From CAUZIR01 sp034421295 (lineage in GTDB: Bacteria; Chloroflexota; Dehalococcoidia; Lucifugimonadales; UBA2962), in assembly GCA_034421295.1 (NCBI GenBank), contig DAOUKM010000013.1, positions 110,045-174,044 of the forward strand: a stretch of 64,000 nt of DNA, written 5' to 3'. This document shows positions 1-8,502 of the stretch, piece after piece (within the stretch, counting starts at the first letter, position 1; each line of letters starts with the position of its first letter). Below the pieces are notes generated by a model. That model did no database searches, had not been told where the DNA came from, and was given only the letters and a program-made list of their open reading frames with translations. Both the position numbers and the translations under genes were made by a program.

Positions 1-730
1 TGGATTCGACGAACGCGCGGCCTGCATCAAGCAGCAGGCTCTGGACGTACGTCATCGACATGTCGTCCGTGGTCATCTTGCGGCCGGCCGCGTGGACCCG
101 CTGCACTGTCTTGACCATGGCCGCCTTGACGACAGGGTCGTCGGGGCGTCCTGGTAGACCCATCGATTGGGCCAGATCATTTGGACCGAACGCAAAGTAG
201 TCGATGCCGGGAACGGAAAGCAGATCATCAATAGCGTCAATCGCGGCCTTCGATTCCAACTGGGCGGTTACGATCATCTCGGCGTTGGCGCGAGCCATTA
301 CGTCTGCCCGACTGCCGTCATGATCCTGTACGGATTTCGGATCGTTGAAATGCAGCGCCCTTCCGCCACCCCAGCTGCGCTCTCCCTCCGGTGCAAATAG
401 GCAGGCGGAAACCAGTGACGCAGCCTCGTCGGGACTTTCGACGTGAGGCCCCATGATGCCCTGTACGCCCCTGTCCAGGTAGGAATTGACCGTACCGGCA
501 TCCAGACTCGGGATCCTGGCGGTGACCGTCAGACCGACCGCCTGAGCCGCCAGGCAGGTGCGCTCAATGTCCTGCGGTGCGAAGGGACCGTGCTCGCCGT
601 CGATCTGGATGAAGTGAAAGCCAGCGAGGGCGATTAGCTCGACTACCTGTACGGAGGGAAAGGTCAGCCAGCATCCAAGTGACCTCTCGCCCCTCTCGGC
701 CCTCTCCAGAATAGCGTTGCGTCTGGCCAA
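1..730 (-). CDS. HpcH/HpaI-type aldolase (3' end outside window)
   Basis: Reading the minus strand from a TTG at 730 gives an open frame that continues off the left edge. The protein shows SLGCWLTFPS near residues 17-26 and IQIDGEHGPF near 41-50, whose His is the catalytic-site His of the HpcH/HpaI class II aldolase family. Further on are TAQLES, with the metal-binding Glu, and FGPNDLAQSMGLPG, with the second metal ligand Asp. These are the family's marks; members split or form 2-keto-3-deoxy sugar acids or related hydroxy-acids with pyruvate, using a divalent metal. I chose TTG because no ATG or GTG lies between it and well upstream in this frame, and a G-rich stretch precedes it. The substrate cannot be told from sequence. 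The carboxyl end is missing because of the window edge, not truncation. Confidence 0.85.
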   Translation of the reverse strand, partial: MARRNAILERAERGERSLGCWLTFPSVQVVELIALAGFHFIQIDGEHGPFAPQDIERTCLAAQAVGLTVTARIPSLDAGTVNSYLDRGVQGIMGPHVESPDEAASLVSACLFAPEGERSWGGGRALHFNDPKSVQDHDGSRADVMARANAEMIVTAQLESKAAIDAIDDLLSVPGIDYFAFGPNDLAQSMGLPGRPDDPVVKAAMVKTVQRVHAAGRKMTTDDMSMTYVQSLLLDAGRAFVES

Positions 731-826
731 GTCTGCCCCCGGCGCAGATGGTACGTGGAGACGGCGGCCCCGACAAGGCCGCTCCCAGGCGATGGCGCCC
801 GATGAGCCTGGCGGGACTGCCTGGTG

Positions 827-1516
827 CTAGGAGGCCGGAATGAAGGGATCGACGACCCTGTGGAGCCAGACCGTCAGGTCGGAGACGACCTGCAGCGACA
901 CTTCGTGTGACATGGAGTATTCCCGGTACTCTGGCACGTAGCCGTGAGACCGTAGGAATTCAATGTTCTTGCGCGCCACCGTAACGGGGATCATCGGGTC
1001 GGCGGTGCCGTGCGAGGCGAAAATGGCCTGGTCCCGAGTGGCTGGCATCACTGCCTCGATGTCACGCCCGTCGCCAAGCATGGAACTGAGGGCGGCGATC
1101 CCGGCGAACCTCTCCGGGTAGGACAGTGCGTTGCGGTAGGCCATCATACCGCCCTGTGAGAAGCCGCCCAACACCACCTGGCCCTCCGGCGGTCCATACA
1201 TTCCCGTAACCTCTTGCAGAAATCCGCCAATCAGCCGGTCGGCATGAGCCAGCGCCTCATCCGTTCCGTCGCCTCCAAGGGGTGCCCAGGCGTAGTTCTC
1301 ACCCCTTACACCCATATCCATGGCTATGGGGGCGTTCGGAAACACGTACACGTATCCGCGTGAGTCAATCGCCGGTGCCAGCCCAGCGAGGTCGCCCATG
1401 TGGGCGCCGAAACCGTGCAACAGTACGATCATCGGGTAAGAGCCGTCACGGTCGTAGCCGTTGGGCTCGACAGCGACGAACTTCAGGTAGTCGCCTTCAT
1501 GCTGGATATACTTCAC
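827..1516 (-). CDS. alpha/beta-hydrolase, carboxylesterase/phospholipase type
   Basis: A 229-residue cytoplasmic alpha/beta-hydrolase with no signal peptide. It has the oxyanion-side LLHGFGAH near residue 32 and the nucleophile elbow GGFSQGGM with Ser120. HGTADP supplies the likely acid Asp173 and SMSH the likely His204. Length and motif order fit the small carboxylesterase / phospholipase family (YpfH-like), which hydrolyses short acyl or aryl esters. It lies about 100 bases upstream of the aldolase on the same strand and could be co-transcribed. The ATG start leads straight into the first strand of the fold. The exact substrate is unknown. Confidence 0.85.
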   Translation of the reverse strand: MKYIQHEGDYLKFVAVEPNGYDRDGSYPMIVLLHGFGAHMGDLAGLAPAIDSRGYVYVFPNAPIAMDMGVRGENYAWAPLGGDGTDEALAHADRLIGGFLQEVTGMYGPPEGQVVLGGFSQGGMMAYRNALSYPERFAGIAALSSMLGDGRDIEAVMPATRDQAIFASHGTADPMIPVTVARKNIEFLRSHGYVPEYREYSMSHEVSLQVVSDLTVWLHRVVDPFIPAS

Positions 1517-1715
1517 TTGCCTCGACCTCGATTGCAGTCCACCGGAAATCGTCCTGCAAGACGAGCCGCTAGTTCAAGCGAACTTTGGGCCCTCCTTGCA
1601 GTTTCTGAAAGGACCGGCTGGTCCGGATTACGCGCCAGCCGATACACTCGGGTCGTGAGTACGAAGCCGTCCGACGGCCGGAGGCGACAGGTACCGAACG
1701 GACGAGACGAAAGGC

Positions 1716-2570
1716 TTGGCAGGCGCGATGGCGAGATTCACCGATCTGCTTGGTAGAGCGGGCAGACGAGACAGCGAACCCATGGGATTTGGTCGGTCCG
1801 AAAGACGCACGGAAAAGGTACCCGACATCCTCGTGGTGGGCCGAATTGACTCGGACGACCTGTCGGCGCCCGATGCACTCAGGGCTCCGGTAGACGCTTT
1901 GCTCCTAGAGATGGAAGACCTTTCAGAGGACCTTCTTGAGTCAGCCTCAACGGCCCTCAGCGGCTTGCTCTGGGGGGTTCGCACGAGCGCCTTGCCGAGC
2001 GGTAAGGTCGAGAGGTTGAAGGCCGCAGGGGCGGATTTCGTGGTCTTCGACGCAGCTGGCACCCCGGGCTCGGTGTTGACCGACGACGACCTCGGGAAGT
2101 TCTTGACCGTGGCAACCGATATGGACGATGAGACCGCGCGAGCGGTCCAGACCCTGCCGATAGATGGCGTAGCAATCGCGATCGATGACGATGCGATTCC
2201 TCTCACCGTCCAGTCGATACTGCGGTTTCACAAGGCCATTACGTCCGGCGCCCATGCAATCGTCTTCAGCGACTTTAATCCCGAGGCCCTGTCCTCCGGA
2301 GATCTCGAGGCCATGAGAGGCAGCGGCGTATCGGCTCTCGCCCTGCCGACGGGCGATAGCGGGGGCCTGGAACAATTGTCCGATGCGATCCGTCAGCTGC
2401 CTGAACCTAGGCTCATACAGGATGACAGGATCGCGCTAATACCCCAGGTAGGTCCGGCGAGCGATGCCGATGACTACGATGTGCACACGCATGATCGGTT
2501 GGACAGAGGTACCTCACATCCATCGACTTGTGAGCTGGCGGCGGAACCTGAGAGGATCGACAGAAGTTAG
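1716..2570 (+). CDS. unrecognised protein, probable beta/alpha-barrel-like fold
   Basis: A 284-residue protein (ATG at 1716; ATG at 1728 is an equal candidate). I do not recognise a catalytic signature. Short beta-strand/helix units alternate: DILVVGRI, VDALLLEMEDL, GLLWGVRT, ADFVVFDAAG, IDGVAIAIDDD, AHAIVFSDFN, VSALALPTGD. This is what a TIM-barrel-like fold looks like, with acidic residues ending several strands. The amino end (MARFTDLLGRAG, then GFGRSE) is short and basic; the last 40 residues are low in hydrophobics and look disordered. It converges tail-to-tail on the phosphoesterase gene with only seven bases between them. I believe similar proteins exist in Dehalococcoidia, but that is memory, not a search. 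Function unknown. Confidence 0.6.
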   Translation: MAGAMARFTDLLGRAGRRDSEPMGFGRSERRTEKVPDILVVGRIDSDDLSAPDALRAPVDALLLEMEDLSEDLLESASTALSGLLWGVRTSALPSGKVERLKAAGADFVVFDAAGTPGSVLTDDDLGKFLTVATDMDDETARAVQTLPIDGVAIAIDDDAIPLTVQSILRFHKAITSGAHAIVFSDFNPEALSSGDLEAMRGSGVSALALPTGDSGGLEQLSDAIRQLPEPRLIQDDRIALIPQVGPASDADDYDVHTHDRLDRGTSHPSTCELAAEPERIDRS

Positions 2571-2577
2571 CCGACCC

Positions 2578-3312
2578 CTAACGTCCGTGGGTCAGCCTGT
2601 CGATCAGGTATCGGGGTAGGCCCACCTCCTCCATCTTGGTCTGCGTGGCCTGTACGTCATACTCCACCCGGTGATGCACTATGACACCCCTCTGTTCGTC
2701 GTAAACCGCGTAGCTGGACCGCGGATCCCCGTCGCGCGGCTGGCCCACACCTCCCGGATTGACGATCATCCGATCGCCGTCAAGGCCGATTGGGGTGTCA
2801 AGTGGAAACTCGACGAAGGCCGCCCCTTTCTCCTCCATCGGCCTACATATGAACGGCACGTGAGAATGGCCGACCAGGCAGCACTCGGTGTCGAAGTGTA
2901 GAAAGCTGATGACTGCAGTCGGGACCGAAATAACATACTCCCAGATTGGATCCCTGGGGCTTCCGTGCACCATCGTGAACAGTCCCTGCTCGAGCCTGAG
3001 AGGCAATCCCCTTAGATAGCCGGCCTGCTCCTCGTTTATCTGCGAAGAAGTCCACCGATTGGCTGCGGCCGCATGTTCGTTAAAGGCCTCCAGGCTCAGT
3101 CGGCCAATGGAGGCCAGATCATGGTTGCCGGCCACGGATATCGCCTCATGGCCACGTATCAGGTCTACACAGGGTCCCGGATCGGGGCCGTAACCGATCA
3201 GATCCCCGAGAGACCAGATCTGGTCAAATCCACCCCTGCGGTTGCAGTCGTCGATTACCGCTCTGAGCGCCTCCAGGTTGGCGTGTACGTCAGAGACTAT
3301 TAGAACTCTCAA
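2578..3312 (-). CDS. calcineurin-like metallophosphoesterase
   Basis: A 244-residue protein carrying the full metal-binding set of the YfcE/MJ0936-type metallophosphoesterases. The motifs are DVHANLEAL at residues 8-16, GDLIGYGPDP near 37, GNHD near 63, MVHGSPRDP near 114 and GHSHVPF near 148. These bind two metal ions and hydrolyse phosphodiester or phosphomonoester bonds. There is no signal sequence, so it is cytoplasmic. It is transcribed away from tsaE, with about 180 bases of divergent promoter region between them. The substrate is not predictable; relatives act on cyclic nucleotides, nucleotides or RNA ends. Confidence 0.85.
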   Translation of the reverse strand: MRVLIVSDVHANLEALRAVIDDCNRRGGFDQIWSLGDLIGYGPDPGPCVDLIRGHEAISVAGNHDLASIGRLSLEAFNEHAAAANRWTSSQINEEQAGYLRGLPLRLEQGLFTMVHGSPRDPIWEYVISVPTAVISFLHFDTECCLVGHSHVPFICRPMEEKGAAFVEFPLDTPIGLDGDRMIVNPGGVGQPRDGDPRSSYAVYDEQRGVIVHHRVEYDVQATQTKMEEVGLPRYLIDRLTHGR

Positions 3313-3422
3313 TCGGGCTCCGATGCAGGGATCGAGGAGGGGGACGAGCTTCCGTGCCTCCCCTGCAACGGCAGAGCGGAAGCCAAGTTTGAAGCGCCTT
3401 TATGAGCTCGCCGGATCCCGAA

Positions 3423-3428
3423 TATAAT
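3423..3428 (+). promoter_or_regulatory. candidate -10 box of the tsaE-tsaB-ndk operon
   Basis: A perfect TATAAT in the divergent space between the phosphoesterase and tsaE. The -35 region is weak at normal spacing. Transcription from here would begin near 3435, so translation cannot start at the earlier in-frame ATG (3402). This supports the internal ATG at 3492 for tsaE. Confidence 0.4.
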
Positions 3429-3491
3429 ACACCCCCATGCCATTGGCCAGACGTGCCATTCGCGTATCTAAGCAACGACCGGCTCTTGCCG

Positions 3492-4049
3492 ATGGACCGA
3501 AAAACAGTAGACTCACCGGACCTGTCGAAGGTGGTGCTCCGGTCGGACGGACCCGCCCGAACTGAAGAGATCGGACATGCGATCGGCACCCTCGCCCTCC
3601 CCGGTGACCTGGTGTTGCTGACCGGTGAGCTCGGTGCGGGCAAGACCCGTTTGGCACAAGGGGCACTGAGCGGGCTGGATTCAAGGGACCATGTGCGCAG
3701 CCCGACATTCGTGCTGATCATGGAGCACTCGGCCAGGATTCCTCTCTACCACGTAGACCTGTACAGACTCGAGCGGGACTCCGATCTGGATACCCTGGGC
3801 CTGGAAGAATACGTTCGCGGGAGCGGCTTGTGCCTTGTGGAATGGGCAGACAGGACGCCGAAAGCCTTCCCTCCGGATCGCCTCGACATCCGCATCGAGC
3901 GGGTCGAAGACCGAGAAGACGAACGTAAGATGACACTGACCGCAACTGGCCGCAGGCACGCTGACCTGCTCGAAGACCTATTGGGCGTGCTCGAAGCCCG
4001 GCCGGCCGTCGCGCAGGTTGAGTATGGCCCTAGCGCGCCGGGAAGTTAA
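3492..4049 (+). CDS. tsaE: TsaE, tRNA threonylcarbamoyladenosine biosynthesis ATPase
   Basis: The P-loop ATPase partner of the TsaB-TsaD complex that installs t6A at position 37 of ANN-decoding tRNAs. From the ATG at 3492 it has 185 residues. Walker A is GELGAGKTRLA near residues 46-56, followed by SPTFVLI, then HVDLYRL and LVEWADR, all standard for the family. An in-frame ATG at 3402 would add 30 residues with no family counterpart and sits upstream of a good -10 box, so I rejected it. The carboxyl tail of about 40 residues is slightly longer than in E. coli TsaE. tsaB begins eight bases after the stop, so the two are one operon. Confidence 0.93.
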   Translation: MDRKTVDSPDLSKVVLRSDGPARTEEIGHAIGTLALPGDLVLLTGELGAGKTRLAQGALSGLDSRDHVRSPTFVLIMEHSARIPLYHVDLYRLERDSDLDTLGLEEYVRGSGLCLVEWADRTPKAFPPDRLDIRIERVEDREDERKMTLTATGRRHADLLEDLLGVLEARPAVAQVEYGPSAPGS

Positions 4050-4057
4050 GGATCAAG

Positions 4058-4729
4058 TTGGAACTATCCATAGACTCGTCCACCCGCTTCGCCTCGGTTG
4101 CGGTCTCCGACCAGGGCACGGTCATCGAGGAACGGACTTGGAGAGCGGAGCGCAACCACTCGGTGGAGCTGGCTCCGACCGTCAGAAGGCTCATGCGACG
4201 AGCCTCCGCTCGTACGGCGGACCTGTCTGCGGTATTCGTGGCCAAGGGCCCCGGGGGATTCAGTTCGCTCAGGGTCGGGATGTCGACGGCCAAGACCCTG
4301 GCGATGGGGCTAGGGATTCCCCTGGTGGGCATAGGAACTCTCGATATCGAGCTGTCTCCCCACCTGCCATCGGACAAGCCGGTTTGCGCCATCGTAGAGG
4401 CCGGCGGCGGGCGGGTCTACGCGGGTTGGTCCGATAGACCGGCCGAGGCTCTGACCGTGGTCACCGTTCCCGAGCTGGCCGAGCGCACCAAAGATCTGAC
4501 CCTATTCTGTGGTGAGGCCGCCCACGAAAACGCTTCAACGTTGAGGGAGCTACTGGGGGATCTGGCCACGATGGCCAGCCGTGAGCCTCCTACGAGGCGA
4601 GCCGGCACGCTTGCCCAACTCGCATGGTCCAGACTGACGACGGGGCAGACGGACCACCCTGACACGCTCGAGCCACTCTACATGCGAAGTGCTCAGTATT
4701 CGGTTGCGGCCAGGACACACCTGGGGTGA
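4058..4729 (+). CDS. tsaB: TsaB, t6A biosynthesis scaffold subunit
   Basis: A 223-residue ASKHA-fold protein that binds TsaD and TsaE in t6A synthesis. The start is TTG, giving LELSIDSSTRFASVAV, the phosphate-1 strand of the fold. The family block GPGGFSSLRVGMSTAKTLA sits near residues 68-86 and is followed by IPLVGIGTLD. The second half diverges, as usual for TsaB, which keeps only an inactive ATPase core. The gene lies eight bases after tsaE and 33 bases before ndk, so all three are probably co-transcribed. tsaC and tsaD are not in this window. Confidence 0.92.
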   Translation: MELSIDSSTRFASVAVSDQGTVIEERTWRAERNHSVELAPTVRRLMRRASARTADLSAVFVAKGPGGFSSLRVGMSTAKTLAMGLGIPLVGIGTLDIELSPHLPSDKPVCAIVEAGGGRVYAGWSDRPAEALTVVTVPELAERTKDLTLFCGEAAHENASTLRELLGDLATMASREPPTRRAGTLAQLAWSRLTTGQTDHPDTLEPLYMRSAQYSVAARTHLG

Positions 4730-4762
4730 CCATAGGCAGACCCTTAAAGAGGAAACACTCAT

Positions 4763-5215
4763 ATGCAGCGAACCTTGGTGTTGATCAAGCCCGACGCGGT
4801 TCAGCGGGGGCTGGCGGGCGAGGTTATCTCTCGCATCGAGCGCAAGGGCCTTAAGATCGTGGGGGCAAAGATGATCCGGGTCAGCGAGGAACTGGCGCGC
4901 CGCCACTACGAGGCCCACCTGGACAGGCCATTTTTCCCCAGCCTCCTAGAGTTCATTACCTCGAGCCCGATAATCGCGCTCGCCGTTGCGGGCCCGGGCG
5001 CCATAGAGATCACCAGACTCGTGATGGGCGCCACCAACCCCAAAGAGGCCGGGCCGGGGTCCATAAGAGGCGACCTCGCGCTGACGGTCGGGCCAAACCT
5101 GATCCACGGGTCCGATTCCGAACATGCTGCCGCAAGGGAGCTCGATCTGTTTTTCGGAGAAGACGAACTGTTCGAATACGAGCGAGATATCGACCGCTGG
5201 ATCATTGAATCCTGA
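4763..5215 (+). CDS. ndk: nucleoside diphosphate kinase
   Basis: A 150-residue enzyme that moves the gamma-phosphate of ATP to other NDPs through a phosphohistidine. It begins MQRTLVLIKPDAVQRGL, the canonical amino end. The catalytic His lies in the NLIHGSDS block near residue 116, as in all Ndk proteins. GATNPKEAGPGSIRGD is the usual nucleotide-contact segment. A purine-rich AGAGGA precedes the ATG. It follows tsaB closely. Its last 14 bases overlap the convergent end of rsfS. Confidence 0.97.
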   Translation: MQRTLVLIKPDAVQRGLAGEVISRIERKGLKIVGAKMIRVSEELARRHYEAHLDRPFFPSLLEFITSSPIIALAVAGPGAIEITRLVMGATNPKEAGPGSIRGDLALTVGPNLIHGSDSEHAAARELDLFFGEDELFEYERDIDRWIIES

Positions 5216-5579
5216 CGACTTCGGACGCCCCCGGCCAGGCGTCGGCAAGAGCATAGTACTCACGCTCCTCTACGCCGAAGAGGTGGACAACCAGGTCCCC
5301 AAAATCGATCACTACCCAGCCGCTATCCGGGCTGCCCTCTCGCCTCAGCCTCTCGGCTCCGGCCGCCTCCAGGGCCATCTCGATGTCTTCGACGAGTGCG
5401 TTCATCTGGCGCGCTGAATCGACACTTGCGAGGACGAAGAAATCGGCGAAGGTACTGACACCTCTGATATCCAGCATCTGGATATCGAAGGCCAGCTTGT
5501 CCGAGGCCACGTCCACTGCGAACCGGGCCAGGTACTCCGGAGACAGCGGGTCCGGTTCGTTCTCGACGTAGGCGGCCAT
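5202..5579 (-). CDS. rsfS: ribosome silencing factor RsfS (Iojap family)
   Basis: A 125-residue Iojap/RsfS protein, which binds ribosomal protein uL14 and blocks subunit joining when nutrients are short. Family marks are DKLAFDIQMLDIRG, TFADFFVLASVDSARQMNAL near residues 43-62, DSGWVVIDFGDLVVHLF near 85-101, and the closing REYYALADAW. Length is usual, with a 15-residue acidic lead. It is convergent with ndk, overlapping it by 14 bases, so the two transcripts could interfere. It is not next to nadD or a LytR gene, its common partners elsewhere. Confidence 0.93.
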   Translation of the reverse strand: MAAYVENEPDPLSPEYLARFAVDVASDKLAFDIQMLDIRGVSTFADFFVLASVDSARQMNALVEDIEMALEAAGAERLRREGSPDSGWVVIDFGDLVVHLFGVEEREYYALADAWPGASEVVRIQ

Positions 5580-5806
5580 TGAACAGATTATAGGCGAGGC
5601 AGAGATCGTCCCGAGACCGGGCCGGTCGATCGCGTGCCGAGCACGGTCGCAAGTGCACTCAAATATGTTGAGACGGGCTCATGTACGCCAAGGCCGTCTC
5701 CCCCCTAGGCGCGGGTAGACTCTCCGCACGTCGCAGCACGGTCCGGCCCTTCCGAGAGCTGGCGCCCATGTGGGACCGGTTGGAGGGTGGGTGCTACGAG
5801 GGGGCT

Positions 5807-5812
5807 TATGCT
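5807..5812 (+). promoter_or_regulatory. candidate -10 box of mnmA, implying a leaderless mRNA
   Basis: TATGCT ends 12 bases before the mnmA ATG at 5825, and no Shine-Dalgarno sequence lies between. Transcription would start about five bases before the start codon. No good -35 is present at 16-18 bases. Confidence 0.3.
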
Positions 5813-5824
5813 AGCCTTTCGCTC

Positions 5825-6976
5825 ATGGCCAGTCGGAACCAGCGAGTGGTTGTTGCAATGAGCGGTGGCGTGGATTCCTCGGTGGCCGCGCTCTTGCTGC
5901 ATCGAGCCGGATACGAGGTCGTGGGCGTCACCATGCGGCTGTGGTCCCAGCCCGATGAGTCCGCTTATTCTCAAAACAAGCGGTGCTGCTCGGTAGAAGA
6001 CGTGGAAGACGCAAGGAGGGTCTGCCAGACAATCGGCATCCCCCACTACGTACAGAATTTCGAGCGCGAGTTCAGGGAACACGTCATCGACTACTTCGTC
6101 AAGGAGTACGACCGGGGCCGCACCCCGCACCCGTGCCTGGCGTGCAACGACAGGATCAAATTCGACTTCCTGCTGCGCAGAGCAATGTTCCTCGATGCCC
6201 ATTTCATCGCCACCGGCCACTACGCCCGCGTTCTCAGGGACGAAGCGGGAGCCCACCTGCTAAAGGGGGTTGACGGAAAGGACCAATCCTACGTCCTGTT
6301 TACGCTTGGCCAGACCGAGCTTGCCCGACTCCTGTTGCCCCTTGGAGAGATGCCCAAGGCTGACGTTCGACGCCTGGCCGCAGGGGCCGGGCTGCCAGTC
6401 GCCGAAAAACCGGACAGCCAGGAGATCTGCTTCATACCGGGCAATGACTATCGGGATTTCATCAGCAAGAGCCTCAAGCCCAGACCAGGCCAATTCGTTA
6501 ACCCTCGGGGAGAAGTCATAGGCGAGCATCCCGGGGTTCAATTCTTCACAGTGGGACAGCGCCGCAGGCTGGGTTTACCCGGCAACAGCGGAGAGCCTCT
6601 ATACGTGGTCGGCATCGACGCCGACGCCGATCAGGTGGTGCTCGGCCGGCTGCAGGACCTTTACCGCGCCGATCTCTGGGCGTCCCGTGTCAGCTGGGTG
6701 ATGGGCGGGGGGCCAACGCGGCCTATCCAGGTCACCGCGAAGATCAGGTACAAGGCGCCCGAGGCGAAGGCCACGGTGACGCCGCACGGCAAGTGGGCTT
6801 CGGTTTCTTTCAGCGAGCCCCAGAGGGCGGTCACGCCGGGACAGCCAGTAGTCTTCTACCGGGACGATGAGATCCTTGGGGGCGGCTACATCGAGGTTGG
6901 AAGCGCCCCCGACCCGCTCATGGACGACGGTGACCGAACCCGGGCCAAACCCGTCATCATGACGCAGGCAACCTGA
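5825..6976 (+). CDS. mnmA: tRNA-specific 2-thiouridylase MnmA
   Basis: Inserts sulfur at C2 of the wobble uridine in Glu, Gln and Lys tRNAs. From the ATG at 5825 it has 383 residues. The PP-loop AMSGGVDSS is at residues 11-19. The first active-site cysteine lies in PHPCLACNDRIKFDF (Cys104) and the second in SQEICFIPG (Cys202). A longer in-frame start at 5681 would add 48 low-conservation residues before MASRNQRVVV, so I prefer the internal ATG. There is no Shine-Dalgarno before it, but a TATGCT box is placed as for a leaderless message. It stands alone between rsfS (opposite strand) and the DinB-fold gene. Confidence 0.95.
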   Translation: MASRNQRVVVAMSGGVDSSVAALLLHRAGYEVVGVTMRLWSQPDESAYSQNKRCCSVEDVEDARRVCQTIGIPHYVQNFEREFREHVIDYFVKEYDRGRTPHPCLACNDRIKFDFLLRRAMFLDAHFIATGHYARVLRDEAGAHLLKGVDGKDQSYVLFTLGQTELARLLLPLGEMPKADVRRLAAGAGLPVAEKPDSQEICFIPGNDYRDFISKSLKPRPGQFVNPRGEVIGEHPGVQFFTVGQRRRLGLPGNSGEPLYVVGIDADADQVVLGRLQDLYRADLWASRVSWVMGGGPTRPIQVTAKIRYKAPEAKATVTPHGKWASVSFSEPQRAVTPGQPVVFYRDDEILGGGYIEVGSAPDPLMDDGDRTRAKPVIMTQAT

Positions 6977-7021
6977 TCCATAAAGGGCGCCTTCCACAGC
7001 GGTGTTGCGAAAGGGAATGGC

Positions 7022-7555
7022 ATGAGGTTCCACGACGTCATCAGGATGGGGCTCCAGGAGTACTACGATGAGCTCAAGCAGGCCGTTGATGGCCTTAGCC
7101 ACGAGGAACGTCGCTTTATGCCCGAGCCCGATTCACATCACATTGACTTCGCCGTCTGGCACATCGCCCGGGTCGAGGACGCCTGGATCAACCGATTCGC
7201 CAAGCAGGCCGAGGACCAGGTATGGAACCGGGGCGACTGGGCGATAAGGCTCAATCTGCCAGTCCGGGAAATACGGGGGTTCGGCCCCGAATCCGGCTGG
7301 GGGTGGTCTGGCGAGCAGGTCAGGAACATGCCCGCGTTCGAGCCGGGCTACCTGTGGGACTACCTAGACGCGGTGCGGTGCGACACCGTCGAGTATCTGG
7401 AGTCGATTGACGAAGCTGACCTGGGCCGATGTCCGGATTCGGCAAGGCCCGATTACTCAATCGGACGCATGTGGAGTCACCTGCTGGTCGAGGAGAGCCA
7501 GCATGTCGGCCAGGTCTCCTACCTGAGGGGCCTGCAGCGGGGAATGAACCGGTAG
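7022..7555 (+). CDS. DinB/YfiT-like putative metalloenzyme
   Basis: A 177-residue four-helix-bundle protein of the DinB-like superfamily (unrelated to DNA polymerase IV). FAVWHIARVEDAWI near residues 41-54 and LLVEESQHVGQVSYLRG near 157-173 carry the histidines that bind one metal in this family. Known relatives are bacillithiol or mycothiol transferases and isomerases, or uncharacterised stress proteins. It follows mnmA by 45 bases and precedes rnhB by one base. The spacing suggests co-transcription, but nothing links its function to either neighbour. Confidence 0.8.
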   Translation: MRFHDVIRMGLQEYYDELKQAVDGLSHEERRFMPEPDSHHIDFAVWHIARVEDAWINRFAKQAEDQVWNRGDWAIRLNLPVREIRGFGPESGWGWSGEQVRNMPAFEPGYLWDYLDAVRCDTVEYLESIDEADLGRCPDSARPDYSIGRMWSHLLVEESQHVGQVSYLRGLQRGMNR

Positions 7556-7556
7556 C

Positions 7557-8243
7557 TTGAGACCAAGAGGATCCACGGCCCCCCTGCCCTCGATGCACGA
7601 AGAGGAGCGCCTGTGGGGCGCTGGCTACTCGACTGTCGCAGGTATCGACGAGGCCGGCAGAGGGCCGATCGCAGGCCCCGTAGTTGCGGGCGCGGCCATC
7701 TTCTCAGGAGCCATCAAAGGGCCCTGGACGGGATTGGTTCGGGACTCCAAGAGGCTCACACCGTCGCAGCGAAAGACCGTCCTACCCAGGCTCGTCGAGG
7801 CCGCGGCGGCCATCTCGACCGGATCTGCTTCGGCCGCAGAGATCGACCGCCTCGGCATCGCGCCGGCCGTGCGGCTCGCCATGCTAAGGGCCCTGGACAA
7901 ACTGTCGATAGCCCCGGATTTCCTGCTGCTCGACGCGTTTCCTCTGCCCGAGTCCGATCTCCCGCAGAAGGCCATAGTCAGGGGTGACGCAAAGTGCACT
8001 TCAATTGCCGCCGCATCGATAGCGGCCAAGGTCGAACGCGATCGCGTCATGTACGAGCTTGATCACGAGTACCCTGGGTACGGATTTGCCCGACACAAGG
8101 GCTACTGTACTGCTGCCCACGTCGCAGCGCTCGAGAGACTGGGCCCCTGTGAGATGCATAGAATCACCTTTGCTCCGGTCAGGGACCGTGCCAGGGCCGA
8201 GGGGGTCTTTTCCAAAAGGCTGAGGCCCGGACCTCTGGTATAG
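7557..8243 (+). CDS. rnhB: ribonuclease HII
   Basis: Cleaves RNA in RNA:DNA hybrids and at single ribonucleotides in DNA. The hallmark GIDEAGRGPIAGPVVAGAA supplies the first Asp-Glu pair. LLLDAFPLP and GDAKCTSIAAASIAAKVERD supply the remaining catalytic aspartates and the conserved Lys and Ser. HKGYCTAAHVAAL is the usual closing block. I kept the TTG at 7557 (228 residues), which gives a short basic lead like those seen in related proteins. ATG at 7593 (216 residues) is an equally sound start, and neither has a clear ribosome-binding site. Confidence 0.94.
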   Translation: MRPRGSTAPLPSMHEEERLWGAGYSTVAGIDEAGRGPIAGPVVAGAAIFSGAIKGPWTGLVRDSKRLTPSQRKTVLPRLVEAAAAISTGSASAAEIDRLGIAPAVRLAMLRALDKLSIAPDFLLLDAFPLPESDLPQKAIVRGDAKCTSIAAASIAAKVERDRVMYELDHEYPGYGFARHKGYCTAAHVAALERLGPCEMHRITFAPVRDRARAEGVFSKRLRPGPLV

Positions 8244-8502
8244 GAGCGGCGCGGGAGACAGCGTGCCGCGGCCGCCCCATAGCGCCCGCCTGATCGTCTC
8301 ACCAGGGCCATGTCCGGCTGGCTGGTGGTTCAGATTGGCATCTCGCTAATCCGCAGCCACCCTGTACAGATTGCCCCTGGATGTTCTTGGCTAGCCGGTA
8401 CTTCAGCCCGTGTTAAGATTTGCGCCGGCCACAGGGGTGCCCAGCAGCTTTGCCCGCTCATCCCCGGGGCGGCTTGATTCGTAACTTGAGGGGCCGGAAC
8501 AC

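Noticed and set aside
3402..3491. Longer tsaE start
   Set aside because: It precedes the TATAAT box and adds residues unlike the family.
5681..5824. Longer mnmA start
   Set aside because: 48 extra residues without family likeness before the normal amino end.
8400..8502. TPP riboswitch before thiE
   Set aside because: No CUGAGA element or paired partner region could be found.
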